Positions 11,854 to 24,101 of a stretch of 64,000 nt of DNA are shown piece by piece (within the stretch, counting starts at the first letter, position 1; each line of letters opens with the position of its first letter). The notes below the pieces were generated by a model that made no database searches, was not told the origin of the DNA, and saw only the letters and a program-made list of their open reading frames with translations. The DNA is from Notospermus geniculatus. Lineage: Eukaryota > Nemertea > Pilidiophora > Heteronemertea > Lineidae. The position numbers were made by a program, and so were the translations under genes. The stretch spans positions 76,255-140,254 of the forward strand of contig NMRB01001546.1 of NCBI GenBank assembly GCA_002633025.1. Reading direction: 5' to 3'.

Positions 11854-13003
11854 CATGTCAAAAATAAGTACAATATCACAAAAAACATCGGCAGTTTTAT
11901 CAGTATTTGGCGCGACCGTTTTCGCTTGCAGCCAGGGCCAGTCAGTTCATAGAGTAAAATATTTTTAAACTAAAATATATTTAATTACTAGTTTTTTTCT
12001 CTCCGAAACATCGTTTTATACGACTTCTAGTTAATGGAAACATGAATTATTCATTTCTTACAAAATAAGATTTTTTTCACGTTGTCATGCCATGTTTTCC
12101 GTGACATAGAATTTTTTAAAGGAAATTAGCAGTGTCTTAACTCGTCGCTGCTGGTATAATCTTGAGTCGTTCGGTCCATGATTCAATTTTGGTTTCCTTG
12201 TAAATAGATACTCTTAACTTCTATCCCTCCCGGCCCTCCCAGCCCACAGTTCGAAAAAAACTGTGAACAGGCACGTGTAATGTGGGGCAACAGAACCAAA
12301 CATTGATTACCAACACAAGCCCCGCATAACATGAAAGAAAAAAACTATAACCCGGGGATGTTCGCTGACCTGACGATAAAAAATGCTCCCCTATATTCCA
12401 TTCAAGGATGCCCTTTGTCTGTGAAAAAAATTAGCAAAAGGCCCGTCAACGGTTGGGTGATTTCGGCTCATTTTTCACCGAATTATGCGGCTCTGTGCAG
12501 ATGTTTGACAGGAAAGAAAAACTACACATGAACGTTATACAATCTATTGGAATCGGCTCAAGAGCAAAAAATGATATCTTATTTTTTTCAAGGTTGTGTC
12601 ATTGTGTTGACAAAAAATGAAATAAAATGCCGTCCCACCCGCGTCGGCGGAACCTAAAAAATTTAATATCCCACGGTTATGGGATTGGACTATATTTAGA
12701 TATTTCTTTCAGTTGATTTTTTAAATTCAAGGATTTTCTTTGTATTCGCAGACGACGATGACTCTTAGGAGGTTTCCTGAAGCTAACCCGAACATTAGTG
12801 TCTAGGATTACAATATTATTTCTCAAGCCATGTTCAGCTAAATTGATGACTTGCTTTTTTCAATATTTTTGCCTATTTTAATCAGGGGGGTTGGCGTGGA
12901 AAAACAGAGGCATGGAATCGCGCCTCAACCCTTTTTCCCTACCTATTTTTTACCCTTTGAAGTAGGCCTACGCTGAAAGATTGCTAAGAGTTGCATATAC
13001 ACC

Positions 13004-13158
13004 GGTGTAACGTCGATCAGTGTTCCCCGTATTTCTGTGTTTTTCTTATTGTTTCCCTCCTGACGGATTAAGCGGCAACTAACCCAACAATAACCATTCT
13101 AGGCCGCGTCTATTGTTGGGGAACACTGAGCTACAGAAACACTCACCTATGTTACACT
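13004..13158. mobile_element. 155-bp GGTGTAAC-ended element (duplication copy 1)
   Basis: Begins GGTGTAACGTCGATCAG and ends with GTTACAC. Inside, GTGTTCCCC and GGGGAACAC form a second pair and CAACAATA motifs recur. No coding capacity. The same 155-bp element occurs at 31374-31528 and, inverted, at 42102-42256. A target duplication is not evident here. Confidence 0.75.
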
Positions 13159-15084
13159 TACACAAAGATAAATTCAAAAACAACAAGAAGACATTGATGA
13201 AAATTGATACTTTTGGAGATGGGCCTTTAAATTTCAAACAGTAGGTTTACCAGTGTGAAGTGTGTATACAGTACTTCAGTGCTTATTGTCAGTCAGTTTC
13301 ATTGTGAAAGTTGACGGCTGTACTGGATGTTAGGAAAACAGTGGATTTGAATAACTTGTTGACTCGACAGAATGGGACAAACCTAATATAACATAAGCGT
13401 ATTGACATTAGAAAGTGAACACACGTCCTCATTCACATACATGTAGGTGAAGGTCTTTATGCACCACATGTACTTTTTTTGAGAATTTATCCCTTCAAAA
13501 TGTATAGTATACATTGTATTGTAGCTCACTACAATGAAATCCATATGTTACCTGTAAATCGACTTAAAAATGTGTGAGACTGTGCCTGATTCTTTTTAAA
13601 AGTGTAACCCTTCGTGTCGAACAAGTCATAAAAATCATGAGAAAAAGTGTGCAAACTTTTTGGCCACACCCACTCAACTGAGTTCTGATTAACAATCAAC
13701 TTACGAGGGTCAAGGCCGTAGCAATGAAGGGATAAAAAACGAAATAAAAAACCGTAATAGACCTTAAGAGTTATGGGAGCGGCTGTCAGTTTTTTTCAAA
13801 AAAATACTGGGTATTATATTTTTGCATTCCTTCCGCTTCGATATGCAAAAAAGATCCCGATGAAAGAAAAGACAAAATTAAGGTCATTTTTTGGACTCCA
13901 CCCCGCAGATGTTATGTTTTTTTATCAGATGTGTTTTTTTTCAAAATCACCAGCAAAAAATGAGGGACTTAATTGTTGCTGGCCAAAATAGCCAGTGGTT
14001 TTAAATTGCCACCCTGAAGACTTTTTTACGATAAAAAATGAACAATAGAGCATTGTTACTTTTTGATAAAAAAACGGCCTGGGTCTTTAAAGCAGTCAAC
14101 AGATTTCCCACGGCCTTTTCAGCCAATCGTTTTCTTGTAATTATTTAATTGTAGTCGGCAGAAAGCAAATTAATGCATTAAAATCTGTTCACATCGTTCA
14201 TATCTTGAAAATGCAGTTAGCAAATTTTCAATCAACGTATCATCAATTCGTTATTTTTTAGAATCAACTCGAAAGCCGATACTGCAGGTTCAGAATTTTG
14301 TCAGATTATCCCATTTGAAAACCTGAGGCACAAAATAATTTTAAAAAATTCTGTCACGACTAAATGATAATTAACTTAAATGATTCTTGGAGACTTTATT
14401 TTGATAATTACATTTTGAACAATCCTAACAAAGCTGAGGTAAATGGAACTGGGGGATCAAATCCACAACTAATCACTTTAAAAATAATGACTTATGAAAA
14501 TGAATAAACGGTCCAGAATCATTTTCATTTTAGTTGATTTTTATTGGCAAATACCAAACCCATGCAGGACAAATCCTTTTGATGTTGAAGTCTACAAATC
14601 TGTGGGAGACAAAATTTTATGTCATGCGGCCCCTTATCCCGCATAACTCGAATTAACTGTACCTGCCCTTTGTAACGCCTTCTGAAAAGTTACAAATTTT
14701 TATCTAGATAAGTAAGTCACGGCAGGACCGCAGAAAAAAGTCCACCACGAAAAAGTCGTATTATATTAAACATGTTCAATATTGTATTCTAGCACACGGA
14801 GACTTTTGCCGATGTAGACACCGGCAGACATGCTTCTTACAAAGGCCCCATAAAAATATGTCCCTTTCAGATCCAGCTGGCTTCAACTCCATTGAGACAA
14901 GTTTGTCAATTCACCGTTTTTATCACACCAAGAGCAAAGGTGCAACATGCAGCAGGTGAAATGAGTGGTTTTCCCCACCTTTCGTCCATATAGCAGTATA
15001 TCAGACAAAAGTTTAAACACCTACTGTTTGGAATTTAATCCAAAACTAGAGCACAAAATGATATAAAAACCGAAGTCGTCCTCC

Positions 15085-15127
15085 AGAAATTTAGCAAATT
15101 TTCGACCCCAATCGGGGTCTTCTTCAG
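15085..15127 (-). ncRNA. Hammerhead-like core, left arm
   Basis: The minus strand reads CTGAAGA (complement of 15121-15127), extra A, GACCCC-GATT-GGGGTC (perfect 6-bp helix), GAAA, and AAATTTGCTAAATTT, which can pair as helix III. All invariant core bases of CUGANGA and GAAA are present. Confidence 0.45.
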
Positions 15128-15212
15128 GCTGGCACTTTCAAGTCGAGCTACCAGAAGTACAATGTATAAACTTCTTTTTATACTTCTGGTAGCTCGACTT
15201 GAAAGTGCCAGC

Positions 15213-15256
15213 CTGAAGCAGACCCCGGTTGGGGTCGAAAATTTGCAAAATTTCCG
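15213..15256 (+). ncRNA. Hammerhead-like core, right arm, with a core mutation
   Basis: The plus strand reads CTGAAGC (15213-15219) instead of CTGAAGA, then GACCCC-GGTT-GGGGTC (15221-15236) and GAAA. The last invariant A of the first core segment is C, so this copy should be inactive if the assignment is right. The duplicate at 33854 keeps the A. Confidence 0.4.
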
Positions 15257-16113
15257 GAGGACGACTTCGGTTTAATATTATACTCTTTGGAATGAATGGA
15301 TGTTAGGCCAGTTGTGTTGATATAAAAACGCTGAAGGAAAATGTTCACCAGATACAACTCTCCTCTTGGCCTGAATTTTACTTTTTGCAGACGCTAATCA
15401 ATCGTGCCATTAATAGTCTACGATAAAGAAGAAATTAAATAATTATTAAAAACCCAGCGGGACAGACGGAGAGCCGTGTTTCCATGGTGGTAGTACCCCG
15501 GGGGTGTATAATTGAGGGAATGGTGTCCTTCACTCTGGAGAGTGACCTACATGTACTCGAAAATAAAATTTAAAAAAAATAGAAACATGGAAATAGATTG
15601 TAGATATTGTAGGAGTTGCGAATACAAATTGAATTTTTTCTTTACTGATCCACACACTTCAGGCGATAAATCATCCTGTATAAAAAGATTCCAATTTGAA
15701 TGAAAATCCCGTTAATCATTTTTTTAAATGAAAATCCCGAGTCACTCCCAGATGTGTACATCGCACGAATATTAAGATATTTTTCATATAGGTATGTACA
15801 TGTAGATCGGATAGGCCTAAAAACTGCAACACTCTGTTTCTCGACTGTAACTTTTAATACAATTTTCTACATTTGTCAAAGGATTTTGCACATGATATCA
15901 CAGTAAATCAGGGCATGTGGTGCGAATTTCAGGTACCGGTACAATGTAAGAATACAATATGCAGATCAACATATCAAAAACTAGTGCCCTTTCTATAGTG
16001 AAACTGCAATGCCGAATTTTTCAACAAGTTATTTTTTATCCATCGCCATTTAAAGAGGATTTGATTTTCTTTGAAATTTTTGCCATAAATTGCTGTCAAC
16101 AATGTTAATATGG

Positions 16114-16325
16114 CGCCAAATATCATTGGCCCATGGAAGTTGTAGTCTGTTCTGACTAAATATCAGAACAAATATCATTGTTCCGCTGGCCAGATATCAT
16201 TGGCCCACTATGGAAGTTCTAGTCTGTTCTGACTAAATATCGGAAGAAATACCATATTGTTTCGCTAGTCAAATATCATTGGCCCACTTAGAACTTGTGG
16301 AGGTTCTAGTCTGTTCTGATGGTCA
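16114..16325. repeat. Three tandem copies of an about 78-bp unit (copy 1)
   Basis: Each unit contains AATATCATTGGCCCA, GGAAGTT.TAGTCTGTTCTG and ACTAAATATC, followed by ATTGTTTCGCTGG. The third unit is diverged. Duplicated at 34739-34945. No coding potential. Confidence 0.8.
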
Positions 16326-16567
16326 CTGGGTAGTTTAAAACATTTACAGCTGGTAAAATGATTTTTTATTATTCACAATAGACCCCATGTGTTGGTACTC
16401 GACCCCCTTCTCGAGCTTCACCTGTAAACACGTTGCAGAAGTCTGAAGTAGAACTTGTTATGAAGTGAGAGTGACGAGATGTGGCACATCGATCCGATCT
16501 GTAGAATGTATGTCTGGATGAAAGAAATCAATTTACAGCAGGCACTTGCATTTTTGATGATTCGGCA

Positions 16568-16985
16568 TATGTATCACCAGGCCCTAATAGCCGAGTGGTT
16601 ATCATGTCGGCTCAGCAAGTGGCAGGTCCAGGTGTAATGTATCAGAATGCCTCCCGCATGACACTGCCCGCTTTATTGTGTGGCGGACACTCAAATACAG
16701 AAAGACATGTTTATCAGCGCCTCCCCCATTGTCAGATCGCGGCTTATTCCGTCAATCTTTTGTTGGGAGGCATTGACAAACGGGGGGCAGTGAAAAACAT
16801 TACACCGGGTTCGAACCCAGCACAGGGGATTAATCATCTTTGGCTCTCCATGACCGTCGCATGGGCAAGCCATGGTGCCTTGTTCCCTTACTAGGGCAAG
16901 TAAAAGACTTCTTTCAAGTTAGAAACACGGACAGCTTGAGATTGGCCTCGTCCTTACCGGGGCCAATAACCCTGATGTTACAGTG
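16568..16985 (+). repeat. tRNA-derived SINE interrupted by a 176-bp element (copy 1)
   Basis: The head GGCCCTAATAGCCGAGTGGT has an A-box match (TAGCCGAGTGG). The B box GGGTTCGAACCC resumes at 16807 after the insertion. The body contains AAAGAC, AACAGCTTGAGATTGGCCTC and GGGGCCAATAACCCTGATG and ends in an AT-rich TGATAAAATAAAT tail. The copy at 35196-35455 is uninterrupted. Confidence 0.7.
16631..16806. mobile_element. 176-bp GGTGTAAT-ended element inserted before a SINE B box
   Basis: The ends GGTGTAATGT and ACATTACACC are perfect 10-bp inverted repeats. The interior has GCCTCCC...GGGAGGC and CATGACACTGCCC...GGGGGCAGTG pairs. The empty site in copy 2 (AGGTCCCGGGTTCGAAC) shows insertion directly before GGGTTCGA without an obvious target duplication. 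The ends and layout resemble the 155-bp elements at 13004 and 42102, so I place it in the same family. Confidence 0.8.
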
Positions 16986-17689
16986 CTTGATAAAATAAAT
17001 GTCGGTGAATGAATTTATACTGTCGTGTGCATCTGTCTAAAATGTACGTCAGTCAGTGTATGTTTGATCAGTACACGTACATGTGTATGTACACACATTC
17101 AATGCCATATGCACCTCAATAGAATTTCAAATTATCAATAATGGATTTTACTCTCGGATTCAGCGGCGGGTTCATGATGTCGCACCATGCCCACCGTCAA
17201 TATTTAGGCAGCTTTGGGCCTGCATTCGTGGCCTACATATAATGCAACGATCGATTTTAAAACGTGATCACTGTATGGGGAGGCGGGTACGAACCGCTTG
17301 AGCTCTCCTCGCAGACACGGCTGGAACAACTTGAAGGGCTGTTCAAAAGAGTATGTTGAGAGCGAGTCGAGGGCTTTCAACAGTTTAAACAAGGGTAAGA
17401 GCACAGACTGTTGATATTATACCAGAGCAGACATTGCGTATCCTCCGATACAGTGGCGCCCTCTTGTGAAACATTTAGGCGTAATTTACAGGGTGTTCTA
17501 AGAAACTTTGACCAATAGGAGCAGTCAGCCGCACTTATTGCCAAAAGATGGCAGCAAAGTTCTAGCGGACCAATACAATAGAACACTTCTCCCGATTGGT
17601 GCTCAGTCAACCATGAATGGGTCCGCAGTGACACCTATTGGTCATCTGACTCTCCTCTTGCTCCAGATCCCCCACACATAATGCTGTGG

Positions 17690-17861
17690 GTTCAGAATGG
17701 CGCTGTGAAAACATCGCCCCTGTTACTGGTGACGTTGCGGGTTCGAGGGATCCCAGTCGGATCAGGTGGTAGGGAAGGTAAAGACTCTCTTGGACACCGC
17801 AGGTTTTCTCCAGCTGGTCGGGTTTCTTGCTGCTGAACATGTTTGAGCCGAATTGTCTACA
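17690..17861 (+). repeat. SINE-like fragment sharing the TTTTCTCC core (copy 1)
   Basis: GTGACGTTGCGGGTTCGAGG has a B-box-like element. It is followed by AAAGACTCTCTTGGACACC, GCAGGTTTTCTCCAGC and GGTCGGGTTTCTTGCTGCTG, which align with the body of the tRNA-Asp-like SINE at 9040 (GACTCTCTTTGGCATCGCAG, TTTTCTCCGGGCACTCCGG). The different head with a shared body suggests a SINE superfamily core. Confidence 0.55.
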
Positions 17862-18127
17862 AGGGAGTAAGAAATAGAAGTGGAAAATAAGAAATGGGAA
17901 ATTTTGGAATTTTTTGCAAATGTTTCAATTTCTTAAAATTGCGATAGAATTTTTTCCAGTTTGAGAAGTTTTCTTATTAAAAATGACTTGACATTTTGTC
18001 TGATTTTTCGGGCGATATTTCTCAGAGTGGAAAAAATATTTACCCAATTTGAGAAATTGAAAAATTCGCAAAGAAAAATTACCAAACTTTCCCACTCCTT
18101 ATTTTCCACTTTTATTTCTTACTCCCT
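17862..18127. mobile_element. 266-bp MITE with 6-bp target duplication (copy 1)
   Basis: Terminal inverted repeats of about 31 bp start AGGGAGTAAGAAATAGAAGT and match TTTCTTACTCCCT at the right. TCTACA flanks both ends (17856-17861 and 18128-18133), consistent with a 6-bp target-site duplication. The interior is AT-rich with further self-complementarity (TTTGAGAA/TTCTCAAA type). Non-autonomous. Confidence 0.8.
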
Positions 18128-20601
18128 TCTACACACTTTGCAACCCCTTTCACGTTTTCACCACAGGTTCTGCTGACCCTTCTTCGCCTCAATCATGTCC
18201 ATTTTTATGTGAGTTCACCATGGACAATAGTCGGGCTGCGTTTTCTCAGAGGCAAATTCTCATATTTGCTTAATGCCGTCTCCGCCGCGGAACCTTTCCG
18301 CCCTTTCATTTGTATATCAACCCCCGCAACCCTTTTCTGCAGTCAGACCCTAGATACCAAGGCAGGAAAACGGCAGGGTCGTCATATGTTTTCATACCTC
18401 CCTTTGTATAACATTGAGCCCTGTTCGCATGATATTTGGCCGGAGTATTTCAACCGTATTCTCAGCTTCGGGTATACGTGAAGGGAATTTTTCTAACTTT
18501 CTCCTTTTGTTGGTCATTTTGTCGATCTACAATGTATGAGCGACATGAAAAGCAGGAAAATGTAGAACTATGTTGAGATACATGTATTTGGAATTATCAA
18601 CATTTTTTTAAAACAATTAAAAATTTGAGAATTTTTTTAAATCTCAAATTTTTAAAAATTGAGATTTTGACTTTTTTCATAAAATTTTGATGTCATCAGG
18701 TACATGTAGCTAACCCCCAAACACACATTTGTGGAATTTTGAAACGTTTGGGTGGAACCGTAATTGTGTTTATTCAAATATCAACATTTTCTCCAAAATT
18801 CACAAAAATACTGCAAACGTACAGATCTTATTTTAACTTACTGAGTTCGTAAGGCGAGACGGCCGCTTTAACTATTAAATTCGGAATATATTGCCGACAT
18901 GGGACAGTAAAATTCAATTACAACACTCAGGCAGTGATTTAAATTCATCAGGTCGAATTTGCCGGGATTATTTCAAATTTGTATAGCAAGCTGAGTAGCT
19001 GAGCAGCTTATGGCCTCCTCCGTACTTACCAGGCCCGATAATGCCATAGCGTCGGCCCTGACGGAAAAATGAAATAAAAATAAAAATACAAATTGCGAAT
19101 CTGATCCTAAAAACCAATGTACCGGGTTCATTTTTATTGTAAAAAACCTAACTTGTAACGATATGGGTTATCAGATCATCGAACTTGAGTTGTTTGAAAA
19201 TCTTTTGCAATCCTGGAACTTTTTGATTAATTAATGTGGAGGTAATTACAATTTACGAAAGGCTGGAGGCAGTGTTTGATTAATGTCGTTTCACAAAAAA
19301 TGAGGCGTTTATCAAAAAGAACCCTTTCCATCTGGCGTCTGATGGAAGTTTGATATTGATAAACGGAGGTAAGGTTATAATCCGGTACAAGAAAGGAAAT
19401 TTGAGAAAAAAATGTTAAAAAAATGACAAAAGAATTTTTTTGCCTTTTTATCCGATGCTAGATACAAAAGCATTATGCCATGAATAAACAGGAACAGTTA
19501 TTTCCCTGTTGATATCGGCAGAAGCATCGTCGAATATCTGGGTTTTTTTTTAGAAAACTCCACGTCCCATAGTTAAAAAGCTTCAGTCCTAAGCTCATAA
19601 CAACAATGTGTCCTTTTTGTATTATCGTCGCGTTTTTTACGCCATTGTGGGGTGTGGCCTTCACAAATGCCACGCAAAAAATCGAATGGATAGACAATGG
19701 GAAAATGCAATAGCCTTTGTTGTTGATGGCATAAAAAACTCGCAGAAGCACTGCTCGCCGCGGGGCGCATCGTATCAGAAATCTGTCGTGGAAAAAAACG
19801 GAAAGGCACTGAGCCAAGTTAAATACAGGTTATGCTTCTAATGACAGGAAAGGCCGTATCACGCACACGGAAGAATTATAAATCTCTGTTTTATGCAAAG
19901 AACCTTGGCATGCATTGATCATTCTTTCAGGGAATGTCGTTCGAAAGTTGTGCACCTGCGCAGTAGGTCATTTTTCGTGACATAAGCGACGCTCGTATAT
20001 CGTGATTTTTTGTCTTTTTCTTTTTTACCATAATTACGGCAGTCCCATTCTCATTGAACAAACGGCACAACACGGGCACCTAGTTTTTCTGAGTATTTGT
20101 TTGCGGGTCATGAATTCGTCTTGGCTGCGAACAATAGACTGGTAATAATTAAGGAATGTTTTAATCCCCGATTTGTCGCCCACGGCACAAGTGATAAGAT
20201 CAGAGCAGAAAAAAACGTAAAAAAATACTCCAGTTTTTTGTTGCGTCCTTCCCCGGGGCTGCATCTAAGTGGGGGTGAGGCACCTCCAGAAAAAAATCAC
20301 CCGGCCTTTATTCCACCTACGTCGCTTTATTTTTTTGTAGCAAACACTCATTTGCTTTCCACATCTGTCTCCATGGGCGCCATAAGGCATCAAGATAAAA
20401 ATAATGGGCTAAGATGTAAAATGAAACGGTTGTACTTTGGTTGAAATTATCGTTCCAGTCATTAGTTCATATCGAAATCTAATACAGGGGTGGTGATTTG
20501 GTTTGATTTTTATGGACAGACCTGAATTCGGTCCTGCAACACAAAGCTGCTAAAAGGTTGCTTGGACAAATTACTGTCCCATCTGCTGGGCGAACAATAA
20601 A

Positions 20602-21020
20602 AAAGTCAATGAAGTAGGCCTAAACCTTTTCAAGAAATATCGTGAACATTGCGCCAAACGCTATATTGTCATAAGTCGCGGTTTTTTAAGAAGAGAAAAG
20701 TCAGAACTTCTCATGCGTAAAGCTCTTGGTGATGGTTTTATTTTTTCATTAGAAATACAGATATAATGTTATTTCACAGAAAAATTACGTTAAAAAACAG
20801 CTAAAAGGTGCCACCTGTAAAAATACATGACTTTTTTCCCTGTAAAATTGCAGTCTTTTTTAACAGTGTAAAAAGGTCAATGAAGTAGGCCTAAACCTTT
20901 TCAAGAAATATCGTGAACATTGCGCCAAACGCGATATTGCCATAAGTCGCGGTTTTTTTAAGAAGAGAAAAGTCAGAACTTTCTCATGCGTAAAGCTCTT
21001 GGCGATGGTTTTATTTTTTC
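20602..21020. repeat. Interrupted direct repeat, about 145 bp twice (copy 1)
   Basis: CAATGAAGTAGGCCTAAACC ... GTAAAGCTCTTGG.GATGG occurs at about 20609-20736 and again at 20878-21008, about 270 bp apart. The spacer contains CCACCTGTAAAAATACATG and AACAGTGTAAAAAGG, reminiscent of CACTGTAAAAA-type inverted-repeat elements. The arrangement is duplicated at 39052-39470. Confidence 0.75.
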
Positions 21021-22157
21021 CATGGGAAGTTTGAAGTTTGTAGTGGAGCAGGGAATCATAAGTTCGGGCAGTTGATGGAGCAGGTATAAAGTGCCGCATA
21101 GAAGTGTTCCACAGTGTTTCTCAGTGTAGAGAGGTCGTGTTTTGTCACCCTGGGGCACCCGAAGGAAGGGTGCCATGAAAAATTCGGTTGCGTACTATAC
21201 TTCGCTCTTGTTTACCCAAGGCGGGAAGTTTTGATGTTTTTCAAAGTTCATGACTGAAGATGGTAAATTGACATGGCAACTTGTAGGCTTATTACAATGT
21301 ACTTGCAATATCGTGAATCCCTTTCGACAGTGGTCCCCGGGCGCTCATACGGAGCAAATATTTGCTCTTTGGGTGACAGAACTCGATACACACTTTTTGG
21401 TACCCCATTTTTTCACGTGCTGGTTCTTCAGGTTGTTCTACCTAACCAGCAAATCAGAAAGAAGTCACGAGCCCAGAGGCCGGAAAATATGGGGCAAAAC
21501 ATTACAATGGACACAAGAATCTTCAAACAAACACATCAAGCAGAGCAAATAACCAACAAACTGGATGACAACCTATCTTGGTGCGCCCTGTTGTTGTATC
21601 TGGGCTTAGCATTTAGTCAGCAAACTAGAAAAACACTTCACCACAAACTATCAATTAGCCCTAGCATTTACTTTTCCCGACTGTGTACAACAACATTTCC
21701 TCTTAACATTCACCAACAATAACTCAGCATTATGTCACCGCACAGCCCTCCAGTTATAGTTGTTAAGTTTGCATCCAAAATGCCGAATGTTGAAGTTGCA
21801 GTCAGTACTGGGTACATTTCCTTAATGCTATGATAGCCTGAGGATAACTTGGTTTTCCATTACGCTAAGTGCTATTGTGCAATGTTGTCTTTCACGAGTC
21901 CCGTTAACACTTAGCTCGGTGACTGACTGAGAACGAAAAGTTCCCTGATGAAAATACAGCTATCCTTTCAGGCCTGTTCGTATTTTTTGCAAACGTGCTT
22001 GGGCGTATTGAGGTTGTTTTATACCATAAAGATATCAACGTTTTATCAGCCGAGAGCAAATCCCGCTTCTCTTTATCACGTAATGCCCAGGCTGATTCAT
22101 ACTTTCATGAGCGTAGTAAATGTAAAACAACTAGCGTAGTTTTGTACTTTTAGTTGT

Positions 22158-22409
22158 ATGGTCGACCAATCATTGCCCGTCACCCCCAGTAATGCCAAGT
22201 CTGACGTAAAATCCTTTTGTATAATCACTGTCAATGAAGTGAAAACAAGTGAATCATCATCCCGCATTTGTATAAATTGCATAAACCCCGAAGTTAAATG
22301 CACCAGTTGCAGAAAATGCAAATTTGTGCCTTTCAAAGTTGATCACCCTTTCAGCAGCGGTTGCGTAGGCAGACAAATGCAGTCTTTGAGTAGTTTAGTG
22401 TCAAATTGA
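22158..22409 (+). other. 83-codon open frame, identical in both duplication copies
   Basis: This ATG-to-stop frame encodes a small Cys-rich product with CINCINPEVKCTSCRKCKF, a run of CxxC-like pairs that could bind metal. Its translation is the same at 40595-40846. The surrounding 21500-22470 block is also better conserved than most of the duplication, so identity of the frame is weak evidence for coding. I do not recognise the product. Confidence 0.2.
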
Positions 22410-23866
22410 CAGAATCTGACTGCGCATAAAAGTTAATCGTACGTCATCCCGTGTCGTGATGATTCCCGCCATTCTCTGACACGGCCTACAAGATGGCGGT
22501 GTGGCAGCCATATTGGATGAGTGAACCTTCTTCTACTCAAGAGTGTATTGTAACCAACCATCAAAAAATGGCTGCAATATCTGCATGGATTCAGCCTGAA
22601 ACATCAAGAATGCTAAAGTATACGGACGCACGGATGACCAGGGCAGCAATAAAGTCTTTGCGGGAGTCATTGAGCCAACTCTTAGGAGAAATATGTCACG
22701 TAGAGCAGCGCAGTTAGTACAAAGCTTAACTATACCATGCATAATTAAACTAGTACCGGAGATATCCCATGCACCAAACAAGTGTTGACACCTATGGAAA
22801 AATTTCAAGAATAGTTCAGCTTTAACTGACGAATAGTTCAGCTTTAACTTCTTAGATTGAAAAACGGGGTTTTTCGGTGCAACCTGTTGACTGTCGTTGA
22901 TACGTGAAGCAGATAACCTAAAGATACATCAAAAGATTCATTTAATTTATCCGAACCGCAATCCGATTTTCATCCGAAATCTAAAGCTAAATCATGATTG
23001 CAGTGATCACGTTCCTCGACTCTGCCAGCTCATGGCTAGCCGTCGTCGTGTCTCATTGTAGTAGCGGCTAGCTACTACAGCGCTCGACCTCGAACAATGG
23101 GATGCGTTTCTAGATACATGTATTTTAAAAGTTTTTTTCTCGTTTTTCTTTAGGAGCACCCGTATAATGGTCAGACGGGACCATTGACACAGAATGAGTT
23201 AAATTGGCTCACGCCATTCCAACCTGGCTGATTTTTAAATAGACTTGAATACTTGTGGTTTCGTGTGGGAAGGTTCTATCTATCTATTTCTTGTCTGTTC
23301 AGCAGACGATATTCCAGGAAAACTCACCTTCTTATTGGCTACATTGAATTATGACTCAGGCCACCTGTAGTTATACCCGGATGTTGGCGGGTACTCCCAT
23401 TCTTATAGGTGATCCTATTTTTTCCTCGAAGTCCGTATGACCTTGTACTATCGGAAATTCTTGTGTCAGTTTGGTCGGATTGTATACAATTGCTCGCTTT
23501 TTCATGCGTTGAATGGAGAAAGTAGATCAAATATGCCATATACCATGATACTATTCACATGCGCCACTAAACAAACGTTTCTATCAACAATAGACACCAG
23601 CAGCTCTAGTACCATGTTCCCAAGGTAATAATCTGGATGACTTTTCTTTCAAGGGGCTTTATTGTATCACGACAACAACAACAAACTGACTAACACTCCA
23701 CCTTTCCGTGGAGTATCAAATTAAACAAATGACGATGATAACATCCAGACTCCTCGCAGTGCCGTAATGCTCCATTCCTAAGTGGAGCATCATAAAATGC
23801 GGAATGCGACGGCACTGCGGAGGAGTTTGGATAACACCCTCCATGAGGGCTCTGTGAACCAATTAA

Positions 23867-24101
23867 AGATAATGTACCACGGGTGTTTCCGCGGGCCACG
23901 AAAATCATTGTTTATATACATTTTGTTTGTTTGTGTCCAGTCTTTCTTTGTCTTACGAGTAATTTGTTGGTGGCATGCCCCTCTAGAAATTATTTTGATA
24001 CCGTAAGTATTCAATCTGAGGGGTTGGCATGTCCCAAAAGTCCAAAATAACATAATGTAACAAACATTGAATGTAAACAATGAAGTCGTGATACATTATC
24101 T
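23867..24101. mobile_element. 235-bp element with TTAA target duplication
   Basis: The ends AGATAATGTACCACG and CGTGATACATTATCT are imperfect inverted repeats. TTAA flanks both sides (23863-23866 and 24102-24105). The corresponding site in copy 1 (near 6750) has a single TTAA, a clean empty site. TTAA targeting is typical of piggyBac and Kolobok superfamilies. With no coding sequence I cannot choose between them. Confidence 0.85.

Larger units (their letters stand above)
15060..15275. repeat. Inverted-repeat element with two hammerhead-like cores (copy 1)
   Basis: The left arm (AACCGAAGTCGTCCTCCAGA ... CTTTCAAGTCGAGCTACCAG) and the right arm (CTGGTAGCTCGACTTGAAAG ... GGAGGACGACTTCGGTTT) pair over about 95 bp around a short loop near 15160-15180. 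Each arm contains a hammerhead-like core pointing outward. The architecture suggests two inverted copies of a terminal repeat of a Penelope-like or related retroelement. No reverse transcriptase is present. Confidence 0.7.
5986..23092 (+). repeat. Segmental duplication, copy 1 (about 17.1 kb)
   Basis: This segment begins at AATGGGATGCGTTTCTAGA and ends at CTCGACCTCG. It is followed after three bases by a second head-to-tail copy. Collinear similarity runs through the whole length with scattered substitutions and many short indels. Copy 1 alone has insertions at 9121-10061 and 16631-16806, and its 10531-10808 stretch is replaced in copy 2. No gene is recognised. Either a true tandem duplication or two haplotypes placed in tandem by the assembler would give this picture. 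Confidence 0.9.

Noticed and set aside
21273-21722. 149-codon plus frame
   Set aside because: The paralog is frameshifted in its first part (116 codons from 39809) and no domain is recognised.
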